Source: an uncultured Pseudomonadales bacterium
GTDB lineage: Bacteria; Pseudomonadota; Gammaproteobacteria; Pseudomonadales; Pseudohongiellaceae
Length of the DNA stretch: 64,000 nt
Assembly (NCBI GenBank): GCA_943789485.1
Contig: CALSUH010000001.1
Coordinates: forward strand, 106,011 to 170,010
Direction of reading: 5' to 3'
In this document: in pieces, positions 18,100-27,234 of the stretch
Position numbering within the stretch: the first letter of the stretch is position 1
How the letters are laid out: the number at the start of each line of letters is the position of its first letter
Translations under genes and position numbers: made by a program
The notes under the pieces: generated by a model
The model's database searches: none
What the model saw: the letters and a program-made list of their open reading frames with translations, nothing else
Told to the model about the DNA's origin: nothing

Positions 18100-19092
18100 T
18101 TGACACACCGAATAGCTATCACTCCAGGAGAGCCAGCTGGCATAGGGCCCGACCTGTGCATAGCGATAGCACAGAGACCTCCAAGCGATGTCGAATTGGT
18201 CATCGTCGCTGACCCTAAGCTGCTTGTGAATCGGGCTGCACAGTTAGGCCAGCCACTTAGGCTCAAAATTTTTGAGGCTGGGACTCGCCCCGCAGAAACA
18301 AAAGCCGGAGAGCTAACGGTGCTACCCGTTGCATTGCGATCGAGCGCTAAGCCCGGAGTGCTGGACAAAGCCAATGCGGACTATGTCTTGGAAACACTGC
18401 GGGTAGCCGCGCAGACAGTCAGCGATGGCGATTGCGGGGCTATGGTCACAGGGCCAGTTCACAAGGGCATTATCAATGATGCAGGACACCCTTTCTCAGG
18501 ACATACCGAATACCTCGCCGAATTTTGCAAACAAGACCTGACCGTTATGATGCTGGCGACTGAAGGCCTTCGCGTCGCCTTGGCGACGACGCATCTACCG
18601 CTGAGCGCAGTACCTAGCGCTATCACGAAAAATCTACTGCGCGCTATCATCAAAATTTTGAACGCCGATCTACAATCAAAATTTGGCATTGTTACACCGC
18701 GCATTCTAGTGTGTGGGCTCAACCCTCATGCGGGTGAAGGCGGACACCTAGGCAGCGAGGAGATCGAGACTATCGAGCCGGTCCTAGATGAGATGCGAGA
18801 TCAGGGAATAAATCTTGTTGGCCCACTGCCTGCTGACACGCTTTTTACGACCAAATACCTCGCCACTGCCGATGCCGTTCTGGCCATGTACCACGACCAG
18901 GGCCTGCCCGTACTTAAATTTAAGGGCTTCGGAGCGGCGAGTAATATCACCTTAGGACTGCCTATCATAAGAACATCGGTCGATCATGGAACCGCACTGG
19001 ATCTGGCCGCAACTGGCAAGGCTGAAACAGGAAGCCTCCGTAATGCGATCACTACAGCGCTGGAAATGAGCAAACACTGGAGACAGTCCTAG
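18100..19092 (+). CDS. pdxA: 4-hydroxythreonine-4-phosphate dehydrogenase
   Basis: PdxA oxidises 4-phosphohydroxy-L-threonine in pyridoxal phosphate synthesis. The 330-residue product begins with a TTG start giving the family N-terminus [18 protein letters not shown], preceded by GCAGGAAG as ribosome binding site. Metal-binding histidines are visible in [21 protein letters not shown] and [12 protein letters not shown]. The TAG stop overlaps the GTG start of rsmA by one base (TAGTG), indicating coupled translation. Confidence 0.95.
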   Translation: MTHRIAITPGEPAGIGPDLCIAIAQRPPSDVELVIVADPKLLVNRAAQLGQPLRLKIFEAGTRPAETKAGELTVLPVALRSSAKPGVLDKANADYVLETLRVAAQTVSDGDCGAMVTGPVHKGIINDAGHPFSGHTEYLAEFCKQDLTVMMLATEGLRVALATTHLPLSAVPSAITKNLLRAIIKILNADLQSKFGIVTPRILVCGLNPHAGEGGHLGSEEIETIEPVLDEMRDQGINLVGPLPADTLFTTKYLATADAVLAMYHDQGLPVLKFKGFGAASNITLGLPIIRTSVDHGTALDLAATGKAETGSLRNAITTALEMSKHWRQS

Positions 19093-19916
19093 TGGCGCAC
19101 TCTAAGGCCGTAACTCTGAGTACGGGTACAACCCACCAGGCCCGCAAGCGTTTTGGTCAGAATTTCCTTCACGACCAGCAAGTCATCGACCGTATTATTA
19201 GGGAAATCGCACCCACAAGTTCCGACCATCTCCTAGAGATAGGTCCCGGGCAGGGTGCCCTCACTGAGCAACTCGCTGAGTCCGGCGCAAGAGTAGACTG
19301 TGTCGAATTGGATCGCGATCTAGCCGAGCACCTTAGACATCAGTACCGCGACTACGACAATGTGCACATCCACCAGCACGATATCCTCAAGTTCGACCTG
19401 AACGATCTCGAGCTTAGTGACAAACGCGTTCGCATCATCGGCAACCTTCCTTATAATATTTCGACAGCTGTTCTTTTCCACTTAGTAAAATACCACGAGA
19501 AGATTGAGGACATGAGCTTCATGCTGCAACTAGAGGTGGTTGAGCGCATGTCAGCCAGCGTAGGCGATAAGGACTACGGACGGCTTAGTTTGATGCTGCA
19601 GTATTTTTGTCAGGCCCAGAAGTTGTTCGACGTATCGCCCCAGGCTTTCACTCCACAGCCTAAAGTAAATTCAGCGATAGTGCGGCTAACGCCCCACAAA
19701 GCACTACCTATTACCGTAAAAGATACGGACTGCCTTAAGGTCGTCGTGCGCACCGCGTTCAATCAACGTCGCAAGACTTTAAAAAATAGCCTGAAGACGC
19801 TTATATCTGATAGTGAGCTTAGCGATCTCGAGATAGACATGACGCTCAGGCCTGAAAAATTGACTCTTACGGACTACGTAAAAATTAGTGATGCAATAAG
19901 CGAGTCAACCAATTAG
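19092..19916 (+). CDS. rsmA: 16S rRNA (adenine1518/1519-N6) dimethyltransferase
   Basis: RsmA (KsgA) dimethylates two adenosines at the 3' end of 16S rRNA during small-subunit maturation. The 274-residue methyltransferase shows the SAM-binding motif LLEIGPGQGALTEQL near residue 45, the acidic VDCVELDRDLAEHL, and the catalytic NLPYNISTAV near residue 120. The GTG start overlaps the pdxA stop. apaG follows after 38 bases. Confidence 0.97.
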   Translation: MAHSKAVTLSTGTTHQARKRFGQNFLHDQQVIDRIIREIAPTSSDHLLEIGPGQGALTEQLAESGARVDCVELDRDLAEHLRHQYRDYDNVHIHQHDILKFDLNDLELSDKRVRIIGNLPYNISTAVLFHLVKYHEKIEDMSFMLQLEVVERMSASVGDKDYGRLSLMLQYFCQAQKLFDVSPQAFTPQPKVNSAIVRLTPHKALPITVKDTDCLKVVVRTAFNQRRKTLKNSLKTLISDSELSDLEIDMTLRPEKLTLTDYVKISDAISESTN

Positions 19917-19954
19917 ATTTAGATGCTGAAAGCAGCCTAGAGAAGCGAGTTAAA

Positions 19955-20332
19955 ATGAATAAGCAACCAGATATCCAGATCGGCGTTAAAACACGCTATT
20001 TGCTTGAGCAGTCTGACCCAGAGGAAGACCGTTATGTTTTTGCGTACACGGTGGAAATCTGCAACCGCAGCGACGAGGCGGTTAAACTATTGAATCGTTA
20101 CTGGCACATTACAGACGATAACGAGAAAGTTGAGGAGATCCGCGGTGCCGGTGTGATTGGTCAGCAGCCTGAAATTCTACCAGGTCAGTCGTTTCACTAT
20201 ACCAGCGGCGCTGTCATCGAAACTCAATTCGGCGGCATGCACGGCGATTATGAAATGCTAAGTGCCAGCGGTGAAAAATTTACTGCGCAGATACCACCCT
20301 TCTTATTAGCTCCTCCACTTGCCGTTCATTAG
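19955..20332 (+). CDS. apaG: ApaG domain protein
   Basis: ApaG is a 125-residue single-domain fibronectin III-like protein of uncertain molecular role, conserved beside rsmA and apaH. Diagnostic segments are YVFAYTVEICNRSDEAVKLLNRYWHITD, GAGVIGQQPEILPGQSF and the C-terminal GDYEMLSASGEKFTAQIPPFLL. It probably shares the rsmA transcript; apaH follows after 94 bases and may have its own promoter. Confidence 0.95.
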   Translation: MNKQPDIQIGVKTRYLLEQSDPEEDRYVFAYTVEICNRSDEAVKLLNRYWHITDDNEKVEEIRGAGVIGQQPEILPGQSFHYTSGAVIETQFGGMHGDYEMLSASGEKFTAQIPPFLLAPPLAVH

Positions 20333-20376
20333 CCAGGCAAGCCAAAACTCCCTAGAACAAGTTGCCACAGAGTAAT

Positions 20377-20384
20377 GTTATACT
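20377..20384 (+). promoter_or_regulatory. Possible extended -10 promoter of apaH
   Basis: TATACT at 20379-20384 is preceded by TG one base upstream, the pattern of an extended -10 element, about 43 bases before the apaH start. No convincing -35 is present at normal spacing, which extended -10 promoters can tolerate. It is a visual match only. Confidence 0.3.
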
Positions 20385-20426
20385 CCTAGGCATGCATTCA
20401 TTATCCACACTAGCCTCCTAACTCGC

Positions 20427-21248
20427 ATGAGCACCTACGTGGTCGGCGACCTTCAGGGCTGTTACAAACCACTGAAGAAACTGCTAAGAAAAGTTAAGTT
20501 CTCGGAATCCAAAGACAAGCTCTGGTGCGTGGGCGATCTTGTTAACCGCGGGCCCGATTCACTGGAGACATTGCGCTTCTTGCACGGTATGGCCGGCTCA
20601 ATTGAGCTCGTATTGGGAAATCACGACCTACATCTCATAGCAATACACGAAGGTTGTGCACCTGCGCGCAGCAAAGACACCCTAGAGGATTTGTTAAATG
20701 CTAAGGACTGCCAGCACCTCTGCGATTGGCTGCGGACGCAGCCGCTTGCCCACCATGAAAGCCTAGACACCAAGACCGGCGTGAAAGACTTTCTGATGGT
20801 GCATGCAGGTGTGGCACCACACTGGACTTTGCAGATGACGCTGGATCTTTCTGCGGAGGTTCAGTACGCACTTCAAGATACCGAATACAAGGCGTTCCTG
20901 CGCCATATGTATGGCAACACGCCTACTCGCTGGCACGACCAGTTGGAGGATCTAGACCGCTTGCGCGTGATCACCAATTACCTTACCCGGGTTCGCTTCT
21001 GCGACGAGATCGGGACTATGCAATTCACAGTAAAAGAAGGCCTCGCCTCAGCGCCACAAGGGTTTAAGCCCTGGTTCGAATACGAGACAATGACTCCAGA
21101 GACAACCATTTTATTTGGACACTGGGCGGCACTCGAAGGCTATACTGGCAAGAAACATGTTTTTGCGTTAGATACTGGGTATGTCTGGGGTCGCGAACTA
21201 ACTTTACTGCGACTCGAAGATCAGCAGCTATACGCCATCCCCTGTTGA
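20427..21248 (+). CDS. apaH: Symmetrical diadenosine tetraphosphatase
   Basis: ApaH cleaves Ap4A to two ADP and also removes Np4 caps from RNA in E. coli. The 273-residue calcineurin-like phosphoesterase shows the three metal-binding blocks GDLQGCYK near residue 8, GDLVNRGPDS near 37 and LGNHDLHL near 64, plus LMVHAGVAPHWT and LFGHWAALEG. The length and block spacing are typical. It follows apaG on the same strand. Confidence 0.96.
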   Translation: MSTYVVGDLQGCYKPLKKLLRKVKFSESKDKLWCVGDLVNRGPDSLETLRFLHGMAGSIELVLGNHDLHLIAIHEGCAPARSKDTLEDLLNAKDCQHLCDWLRTQPLAHHESLDTKTGVKDFLMVHAGVAPHWTLQMTLDLSAEVQYALQDTEYKAFLRHMYGNTPTRWHDQLEDLDRLRVITNYLTRVRFCDEIGTMQFTVKEGLASAPQGFKPWFEYETMTPETTILFGHWAALEGYTGKKHVFALDTGYVWGRELTLLRLEDQQLYAIPC

Positions 21249-21277
21249 GCGAAAGTTAACTAAAACGTAGATTCAAA

Positions 21278-22525
21278 ATGACTATGGAAATTTATCTAGT
21301 CGGTGGCGCAGTCCGCGACAGCCTCTTAGACCTTCCCGTTCGGGATAAGGACTGGGTCGTCGTCGGCAGCAATGCTAAATTGATGAAAGAGCAAGGCTAT
21401 TTGCAAGTCGGCAGAGGTTTTCCTGTTTTTCTTCATCCGCAAACTAAGCAGGAATATGCTCTCGCGCGCACAGAGAGGAAGGTTGGCGCGGGATATCTGG
21501 GCTTCGAATTCGATGCATCTGAATTCGTCACACTTGAGCAAGACCTACTGCGCAGAGACCTCACCATCAATGCCATCGCCGAATCAAGCGAGGGCCAACT
21601 TATCGACCCCTACAACGGTCGTCAAGACATTCAAGACAGAGTACTGCGCCATGTCTCCCCTGCGTTCGCCGAAGATCCTCTGCGGGTTCTGAGAGTCGCC
21701 AAATTCGCAGCACGTTTCGCGAGGCTTGGCTTTACTGTCGCACCGGAAACGCTAAAGCTAATGAGCAACATCGTCCAGAGCGGCGAGATCGACGCCCTCG
21801 TTCGCGAAAGAGTCTGGCAGGAAATTGAACAAGCCATGGGCAGTCCAGCACCGGATGTGTTCATTGCTGTTCTGCGGGACTGTGGCGCACTCAAGTCGAT
21901 CCTACCAGAAGTGGATCGACTCTTCGGCGTGCCACAACCGGTCAAGTACCATCCAGAAGTGGACACAGGCTTGCACACACTGCTTAGTCTACAACAGGCA
22001 GTCAGGCTAACTGACGACCCTGTGATTCGCTATGCAACCCTTGTACACGACGTAGGTAAAGGTGTCACAGACAAAGCCAATTGGCCCAGCCATCATGCGC
22101 ATGAAGCTCTTGGCCTGCCACTGCAGGCGGATATCAGCAAGCGTCTACATGTGCCAAATGAATTTGCAAAACTCGCCGCCCTCGTATGCGAGCATCACAC
22201 CAAAATGCATCGTATTAAAGAACTGCGCCCCGCTACTCTGCTGAAATTGATAGAGGCACTCGATGGATTCCGTCGGCCTGAGCGCGTGCAGAAATTCCTA
22301 CTCGCCTGCGAGGCGGATGCCAGGGGTAGAACAGGACTAGAAGAACGCGACTATCCGCAGAATGCATATCTAACAACGATTCTTAACGAGTTATCGCAGC
22401 TGGACTTGGGAGCCTTGCTCAAAGAGGAAAAACCCAAAAACCCAGAAGAGTTTGTGCAGCAAAGCCGACTCAGCTTATTGAGTGACATCCTGACCCGACT
22501 CAACGCCTTAGAAGCGACGAATTAG
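21278..22525 (+). CDS. cca: CCA-adding tRNA nucleotidyltransferase with HD domain
   Basis: The enzyme adds or repairs the 3' CCA of tRNA. The 415-residue protein has the class II nucleotidyltransferase start [12 protein letters not shown], the catalytic aspartates in [21 protein letters not shown] near residue 90, and a C-terminal HD phosphohydrolase domain with [10 protein letters not shown] near residue 255 and CEHHTKMHR. The HD domain makes it the multifunctional gammaproteobacterial type. The start could also be the second ATG, two codons in. It follows apaH after 29 bases. Confidence 0.95.
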   Translation: MTMEIYLVGGAVRDSLLDLPVRDKDWVVVGSNAKLMKEQGYLQVGRGFPVFLHPQTKQEYALARTERKVGAGYLGFEFDASEFVTLEQDLLRRDLTINAIAESSEGQLIDPYNGRQDIQDRVLRHVSPAFAEDPLRVLRVAKFAARFARLGFTVAPETLKLMSNIVQSGEIDALVRERVWQEIEQAMGSPAPDVFIAVLRDCGALKSILPEVDRLFGVPQPVKYHPEVDTGLHTLLSLQQAVRLTDDPVIRYATLVHDVGKGVTDKANWPSHHAHEALGLPLQADISKRLHVPNEFAKLAALVCEHHTKMHRIKELRPATLLKLIEALDGFRRPERVQKFLLACEADARGRTGLEERDYPQNAYLTTILNELSQLDLGALLKEEKPKNPEEFVQQSRLSLLSDILTRLNALEATN

Positions 22526-22542
22526 ACTGGCAACAGACTGCT

Positions 22543-23316
22543 ATGAACACATCTACCCCTAACAGCCATGACACTCGAGTCTGCTTCCTCACCGGAGCAA
22601 GCAAACGACTAGGTGCCTGTACTGCCAAGAAATTTCATGCCGAAGGCTTCAATGTCGTCATCCACTACAATAACTCCAAAAATGAAGCAAATGCCTTAGT
22701 TGCCCAGCTCAACGCCCTGCGCACAGATTCCGCATTCTGCCTGCAAGCCGACCTTAGTGATCATGAGCAGCTGCAGTCCCTTGCGCGACTGTCATTCGAT
22801 TGCTATCAGCGCGTGGATGTTCTGGTAAACAATGCCTCCGCGTTCTATCCGACCCCCCTAGCCGAGTGCGATCACAAAGATTGGAATGAGCTGTTCGATA
22901 GCAATCTAAGAGCGGCATTCTTCTTAGCCCAACAGCTTGCTCCCGAGCTAGAGCAACGCGCAGGATCAATCGTAAACATGACAGACACGCACGCAGACAG
23001 TCCTCTCAAAGGCTTCCCCATCTACAGCATGGCGAAAGCGGGAGTAAAAGCAATGACAAAGTCACTGGCCAAAGAACTTGCGCCGAGCGTGAGGGTCAAT
23101 GGCGTCTCTCCCGGAGCCATACTATGGCCTCCCTCGCTAGAAGACGACTCGAATCCTGCAGTCTTAGAAGCACGACAGAAAATGTTGGAAACTATCCCTC
23201 TACGCACTTTAGGTGAGCCGCAAAATATTGCGGACACAGTTTTCTTTTTGGCGAATGATGCTTGTTATGTAACCGGACAAACTGTCCGAGTTGATGGCGG
23301 CCGATATCTCGCCTAG
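22543..23316 (+). CDS. folM: Pteridine reductase / dihydromonapterin reductase (FolM-type SDR)
   Basis: A 257-residue short-chain dehydrogenase with the pteridine-reductase variant of the cofactor loop, TGASKRLGACTAKKF, which favours NADPH. NNASAFYPTPL replaces the usual NNAG, and YSMAKAGVKAMTKSLA carries the catalytic Tyr-x-x-x-Lys near residue 170. FolM reduces dihydromonapterin to tetrahydromonapterin or acts as an alternative dihydrofolate reductase. The location beside folK and folB supports a pterin role over a generic SDR. The start lies 17 bases after cca. Confidence 0.85.
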   Translation: MNTSTPNSHDTRVCFLTGASKRLGACTAKKFHAEGFNVVIHYNNSKNEANALVAQLNALRTDSAFCLQADLSDHEQLQSLARLSFDCYQRVDVLVNNASAFYPTPLAECDHKDWNELFDSNLRAAFFLAQQLAPELEQRAGSIVNMTDTHADSPLKGFPIYSMAKAGVKAMTKSLAKELAPSVRVNGVSPGAILWPPSLEDDSNPAVLEARQKMLETIPLRTLGEPQNIADTVFFLANDACYVTGQTVRVDGGRYLA

Positions 23317-23368
23317 CAAACAGCTCTTCGATTCTATCGAGCCATAAGCAACTACGGGAAACAGCGCT

Positions 23369-23971
23369 ATGTACAAAGTCTATGGCGATATTCTGTCAGG
23401 CAATTGCTACAAGATTTAACTGATGATGAGCTACCTCGAGGTTGAACACGAATGGCTGCACGTCGACATTATCAAAGGAGAAACACATAGCGATAAATTC
23501 AAAAAACTGAATACCAATATGCGGATACCTGTGCTGGTGCTTGATGATGGCAGCACGCTCACAGAATCGAATGCTATTCTCAATTATCTCGCCGACGGTA
23601 CTGCACTTCTTCCGGCTGACCGTTTTCTAAGAGCTCAGGTATTGCAATGGCAGCTTTTCGAGCAGTACAGTCACTAGCCCTATATCGCGACCGCGCGCTA
23701 CATAAATAAATACTTGGGCTTGCCTGCTGAGCGACTTGCTGAATACGAAGGCAAGCAAGCGGGAGGCCACAAGGCATTGTTGGTTATGGAGCAACAACTC
23801 GATAAAGCAGATTTCTTAGTAGGTGATGCACTGACTATCGCCGACATCAGCCTCTACGCTTATACCCATGTAGCACACGAAGGCGGCTTCGAGCTAGAAG
23901 CCTATGTCGCTATAGGAAAATGGATGAAGAGAATTGAACAACACGCAAACTACGTCGCTATGAACAGCTAG
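23369..23971 (+). pseudogene. Glutathione S-transferase gene with two in-frame stops
   Basis: The continuous frame from the ATG encodes a full-length, about 200-residue GST-like protein, but it is interrupted by TAA at 23417-23419 (after SGNCYKI) and TAG at 23675-23677 (after FEQYSH). The thioredoxin-fold N-terminal domain is recognisable (NMRIPVLVLDDGSTLTESNA, with the usual cis-proline and glutathione-contacting Glu-Ser) and so is the C-terminal helical domain (FLVGDALTIADISLYAYTH). No frameshift is needed, so the gene decayed by point mutation, or less likely is read through. The second stop is one base from GAG, the residue expected in related sequences. Confidence 0.85.
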
Positions 23972-24003
23972 TGGGAATCACAATAACTGCAATGAAATCT
24001 GAA

Positions 24004-24501
24004 CTACTTGGCGGGCCAATCTGCCTCAATGGCCCAGAGCTGTTGCTTCGACTTATCGTAGCCTTGCCAGAGTTTTAGATAGGACATTCCCGTTGCTGGG
24101 TGCACTGCGTCAGGCAATACTTCCGAAAGAGGCTGCAGCACATAGGCATTTTCGGTTACTTCAGGACGCGGCAACTCTATACCGCAACACATTCCCGACT
24201 CATCGCCATATAGAATGATGTCGATATCCATAGTACGCCCAGAAAATCTAACTTGATGTCGATCTCTGCCCAACTGATCTTCCAGCCGTTTTAGAATCGT
24301 AGCAACTTCGTCTAACTTCTTGTCAGTGTCGGCAAGAACCACGAGATTAAGAAAATTGTCACCATCGAAGCCAACAGCTTGACTCTCGTAAGTTGTAGAA
24401 TTGCGAATATTATCGAACTCGAGACTCAGCGCACCCAATGCCGCCCGAATGTTCAATTCGGCGTCGATGTTACTGCCTATGCTTAGAGCGAGGATCGTCA
24501 C
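24004..24501 (-). CDS. folK: Hydroxymethyl-dihydropterin pyrophosphokinase
   Basis: FolK transfers pyrophosphate from ATP to 6-hydroxymethyl-dihydropterin in folate synthesis. The 165-residue product shows LSIGSNI at the start, FLNLVV for pterin binding near residue 51, LGRDRHQVRFSGRTMDIDIILYG with the catalytic arginines and the metal-binding DxD, and ELPRPEVTENAYVLQPL. It follows folB on the same strand with a 45-base gap. Confidence 0.95.
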   Translation of the reverse strand: MTILALSIGSNIDAELNIRAALGALSLEFDNIRNSTTYESQAVGFDGDNFLNLVVLADTDKKLDEVATILKRLEDQLGRDRHQVRFSGRTMDIDIILYGDESGMCCGIELPRPEVTENAYVLQPLSEVLPDAVHPATGMSYLKLWQGYDKSKQQLWAIEADWPAK

Positions 24502-24546
24502 AGGTAACTCACTTACAGAAAATTATCGTGGAGGAAATTAGTGAAT

Positions 24547-24900
24547 CTACTTACTTGTGCGTTCAATTATCACACCTACATCTTTTGAGCCGGTGACGGC
24601 GCCGGGCTTACCCAAACGCAGCTTCAGCCAGGGCACAGAAAACTCTTCCAATACGATCTCGGAGATCTTCTCGGCCATCGCCTCTACTAAGAAAAATTCC
24701 GAACCTTCGATGAACCCTATAAGGCGCTTAGCCACTGCCTTGTAGTCTAAAGTGTTTTCAATGTTTTCGCTGTTCGCTGCCAAAGAAATGTCGGTTCCCA
24801 TTTCGAGATCCAAACTCACGACCTGCCTCTGCTCGCGCTCCCAATCGTAGATGCCTATGATGGTTTCTATCTCAAGTTCACGAATGTAAACGATATCCAT
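24547..24900 (-). CDS. folB: Dihydroneopterin aldolase
   Basis: FolB cleaves or epimerises 7,8-dihydroneopterin, the step before FolK. The 117-residue tunnelling-fold protein begins MDIVYIRELEIETIIGIYDWEREQ, the family N-terminus with the substrate-contacting segment, followed by LDYKAVAKRL, FLVEAMAEKI with the pterin-anchoring glutamate, and LRLGKPGAVTGSKDVGVIIER carrying the catalytic lysine near residue 100. tsaD lies 49 bases upstream on the same strand. Confidence 0.96.
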   Translation of the reverse strand: MDIVYIRELEIETIIGIYDWEREQRQVVSLDLEMGTDISLAANSENIENTLDYKAVAKRLIGFIEGSEFFLVEAMAEKISEIVLEEFSVPWLKLRLGKPGAVTGSKDVGVIIERTSK

Positions 24901-24949
24901 TGCTAATCCTTCATTCTAAAGTCTAAGAGAAGCGCTGATCCTTGCCTGA

Positions 24950-25978
24950 TCAGATGGCAGGCAGAGCTTCCAGTGACCAACGCGGTTGTGCACGTATTTC
25001 CAAGTCGTCTTTCTGGCCTGCCAACAATCGTTGGCAGCCAGCATAGGCAATCATTGCGCCATTGTCGGTGCAGAATCGAGGCTTCGCGTAAAACAGCTTC
25101 GCATCAAATTTCGCTACTGTTTTTTCCAACACCTCACGCAACTGCAAGTTTGCCGAAACACCACCGGCAATGATTAGCGTGTGCATTCCTGTATGCGCTA
25201 ATGCGCGACCACATTTGATCGCGAGTGTCGCCACCACCGCCTCTTCAAACCCGCGAGCAATATCTGCTCGCTGTCGTTCAGTCAAGTTTCCATTGGCATC
25301 AGCAGCCTTAGCAATAGCTGTGCGCACGGCAGTCTTTAGTCCACTGAAGCTAAAATCCAATCCAGGACGGTTCGTCATCGGGCGCGGAAACGTGAATTTC
25401 CCAGACTCTCCGTCTACTGCCAATTTAGCCACATGAGGGCCACCCGGATAGGGCAGACCCAACATCTTGCCGACCTTATCAAACGCCTCACCTGCAGCAT
25501 CGTCCAGAGATTCGCCCAACAGGGTATAACGACCAATGCCTTCGACCTCTACGAGTTGTGTATGCCCACCGGAGACCAATAGAGCCACGAATGGAAACGC
25601 CGGCGGTTGGTCCTCCAGCATAGGCGCCAACAAGTGGCCTTCCATATGATGAACGCCGAGTGTTGGCACATTCCATCCCATGCCTAGAGATCGACCAATG
25701 GAGGCTCCAACTAGCAGCGCACCAACCAAACCGGGTCCCGCTGTATACGCTACTCCGCCTATATCGGATTGCTTGATGCCCGCCTTAGTGATCACTTCCT
25801 CGATCAGCGGCAACGTTTTCCGAATGTGATCTCGGGACGCAAGCTCAGGAATTACGCCGCCATATTGCGCGTGTATTTCAATCTGGCTATACAAGCAGTC
25901 AGCCAGTAGACCGCGCTCACTGTCATAGAGCGCGACCCCAGTCTCATCACATGATGTTTCAATACCCAGTACTATCAA
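24950..25978 (-). CDS. tsaD: tRNA N6-threonylcarbamoyladenosine transferase
   Basis: TsaD transfers the threonylcarbamoyl group to A37 of ANN-decoding tRNAs, working with TsaB and TsaE. The 342-residue ASKHA-fold protein has [15 protein letters not shown] at the start, [11 protein letters not shown] with two metal-binding histidines near residue 110, [10 protein letters not shown] near 133, and [12 protein letters not shown] near residue 300. It is divergent from rpsU, a conserved arrangement in gammaproteobacteria. Confidence 0.97.
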   Translation of the reverse strand: MIVLGIETSCDETGVALYDSERGLLADCLYSQIEIHAQYGGVIPELASRDHIRKTLPLIEEVITKAGIKQSDIGGVAYTAGPGLVGALLVGASIGRSLGMGWNVPTLGVHHMEGHLLAPMLEDQPPAFPFVALLVSGGHTQLVEVEGIGRYTLLGESLDDAAGEAFDKVGKMLGLPYPGGPHVAKLAVDGESGKFTFPRPMTNRPGLDFSFSGLKTAVRTAIAKAADANGNLTERQRADIARGFEEAVVATLAIKCGRALAHTGMHTLIIAGGVSANLQLREVLEKTVAKFDAKLFYAKPRFCTDNGAMIAYAGCQRLLAGQKDDLEIRAQPRWSLEALPAI

Positions 25979-26147
25979 CGGTTTAACTCTCTCATTTTTG
26001 CTCTCACTAGCGCTCTCAATCTATTCTTTTTTACAATCTGGATGGCCGGACAAGTAGCAATCATGCCAAATATTGAGACATATCCCAAATTCCCCGTACT
26101 TTCGCCTTTACTTTGACCAATTTCCTAGCTGATAAGGGCTAATTCTT

Positions 26148-26176
26148 TTGCAATTAGGGCCTCAGGGCATTAATAT
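26148..26176 (+). promoter_or_regulatory. Candidate sigma-70 promoter of the rpsU-yqeY-dnaG operon
   Basis: TTGCAA at 26148-26153 and TAATAT at 26171-26176 are separated by exactly 17 bases, near the sigma-70 consensus. Transcription from here would give a leader of about 120 bases before rpsU. The rest of the 325-base tsaD-rpsU gap (25979-26303) shows no gene; it must also hold the tsaD promoter. Confidence 0.5.
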
Positions 26177-26303
26177 TAGCGCCCCTCATATTCAGCGTCC
26201 CTGAATTCTGTGGACCATTCTTGATATTAGGGCCGGAACGACGAGCAAGCTAGCTTGTTTACACAAATTAACAGTAAAACTATTAAGGTAGGTGTTTAGT
26301 TCA

Positions 26304-26519
26304 ATGCCCCAGGTAAAACTTAAAGATAACGAGCCTTTCGATGTGGCCCTGCGCCGCTTCAAGCGCTCTTGCGAGAAAGCAGGAATCTTAGCTGAAGTGC
26401 GTCGTAGAGAATTTTACGAGAAGCCCACTGCGGTGCGCAAACGTAAGGCTGCGGCGGCGGTTAAGCGTCATTTGAAGAAAGTACAGCGGGAAAGCAAAAA
26501 GAGCCAACGCCTGTATTAG
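26304..26519 (+). CDS. rpsU: 30S ribosomal protein S21
   Basis: S21 is a small basic protein of the 30S subunit needed for efficient initiation. The 71-residue product starts [21 protein letters not shown] and ends in a lysine/arginine-rich tail. AGGTAGGTG upstream of the ATG serves as the ribosome binding site. It is the first gene of the macromolecular-synthesis operon. The frame is open four codons further upstream, but the MPQVKL start is invariant in the family. Confidence 0.97.
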   Translation: MPQVKLKDNEPFDVALRRFKRSCEKAGILAEVRRREFYEKPTAVRKRKAAAAVKRHLKKVQRESKKSQRLY

Positions 26520-26529
26520 TCTTACCATC

Positions 26530-26556
26530 GGGCAAGCATCCTCGATGTGCTTGCCC
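26530..26556 (+). terminator. Hairpin between rpsU and yqeY (attenuator-like)
   Basis: A perfect 9-bp stem (GGGCAAGCA at 26530-26538 with TGCTTGCCC at 26548-26556) encloses a 9-base loop just after the rpsU stop. No T-run follows, so it is more likely a partial terminator, an mRNA-stabilising stem or a processing site than a full terminator. In E. coli the rpsU-dnaG interval also contains a terminator that reduces downstream expression. Confidence 0.55.
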
Positions 26557-26586
26557 TCGCTGCGCTGCGCAGGTACCCGGATCAAC

Positions 26587-27039
26587 ATGTCTGACAGTCC
26601 TCTCAAACAAGCCTTCACCGAAGCAATGAAAGATGCCATGCGGGCAAAGGATAAGCCGCGCTTGGGCACTATTCGTCTTGCGTTGTCTGAAATCAAGCGC
26701 GTGGAGGTTGATGAGCGTATCGATCCAGATGACGCTCGAGTTATTGGCATTCTGGACAAGATGATTAAGCAACGCCGCGAATCCATTCGCCAATACGCGT
26801 CTGCAGATCGCCCGGAGTTGGTTGCTCAGGAACAGTTTGAGATCGAAGTTATTCAAGAATTTTTGCCTCAGGCGCTGGAAGCGAACGAGCTCGAACAAAT
26901 CATTAAGTCGGCTGTAAGTGAGTCGGGTGCAGCCTCGATGAAGGAAATGGGCAAGGTAATGAATTTGGTTCGCCCACAAGTGGTTGGACGCGCCGACATG
27001 GCCGAAGTCAGCAAGCAGATTAAAGCGTTACTCGCTTAG
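26587..27039 (+). CDS. yqeY: GatB/YqeY domain protein
   Basis: This is a 150-residue YqeY protein, related to the tail domain of the GatB amidotransferase subunit; its role is not established, though a tRNA-linked function is suspected. The start MSDSPLKQAFTEAMKDAMRAKDK fits the family; an upstream extension of the frame to 26545 is not conserved-looking. KMIKQRRESIRQY and EFLPQALEANELEQII are characteristic. Its place between rpsU and dnaG is common in Pseudomonas and relatives. Confidence 0.93.
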   Translation: MSDSPLKQAFTEAMKDAMRAKDKPRLGTIRLALSEIKRVEVDERIDPDDARVIGILDKMIKQRRESIRQYASADRPELVAQEQFEIEVIQEFLPQALEANELEQIIKSAVSESGAASMKEMGKVMNLVRPQVVGRADMAEVSKQIKALLA

Positions 27040-27234
27040 TTAGAGCGGGCATTCAACGCCTCCCTCTTTTCTCTCCTAAATCTTTGCCATGGAATTTGTT
27101 CTCCCTAAATTGGCGAATACTCCCGCAGCAACTACACCCAGATTTGGATACAATAGCCTCAAAGTGATGACTCGGCTTAGATAGCCAAGAATCGCGCTAC
27201 ACCGCCACCATTTGAAACTCTGGACTGCTGACCC

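Noticed and set aside
26258..26286. TTTACA-17-TATTAA just before rpsU, a good-looking promoter
   Set aside because: Its -10 overlaps the rpsU ribosome binding site, so the transcript would start after the Shine-Dalgarno sequence. The upstream TTGCAA-17-TAATAT is preferred.
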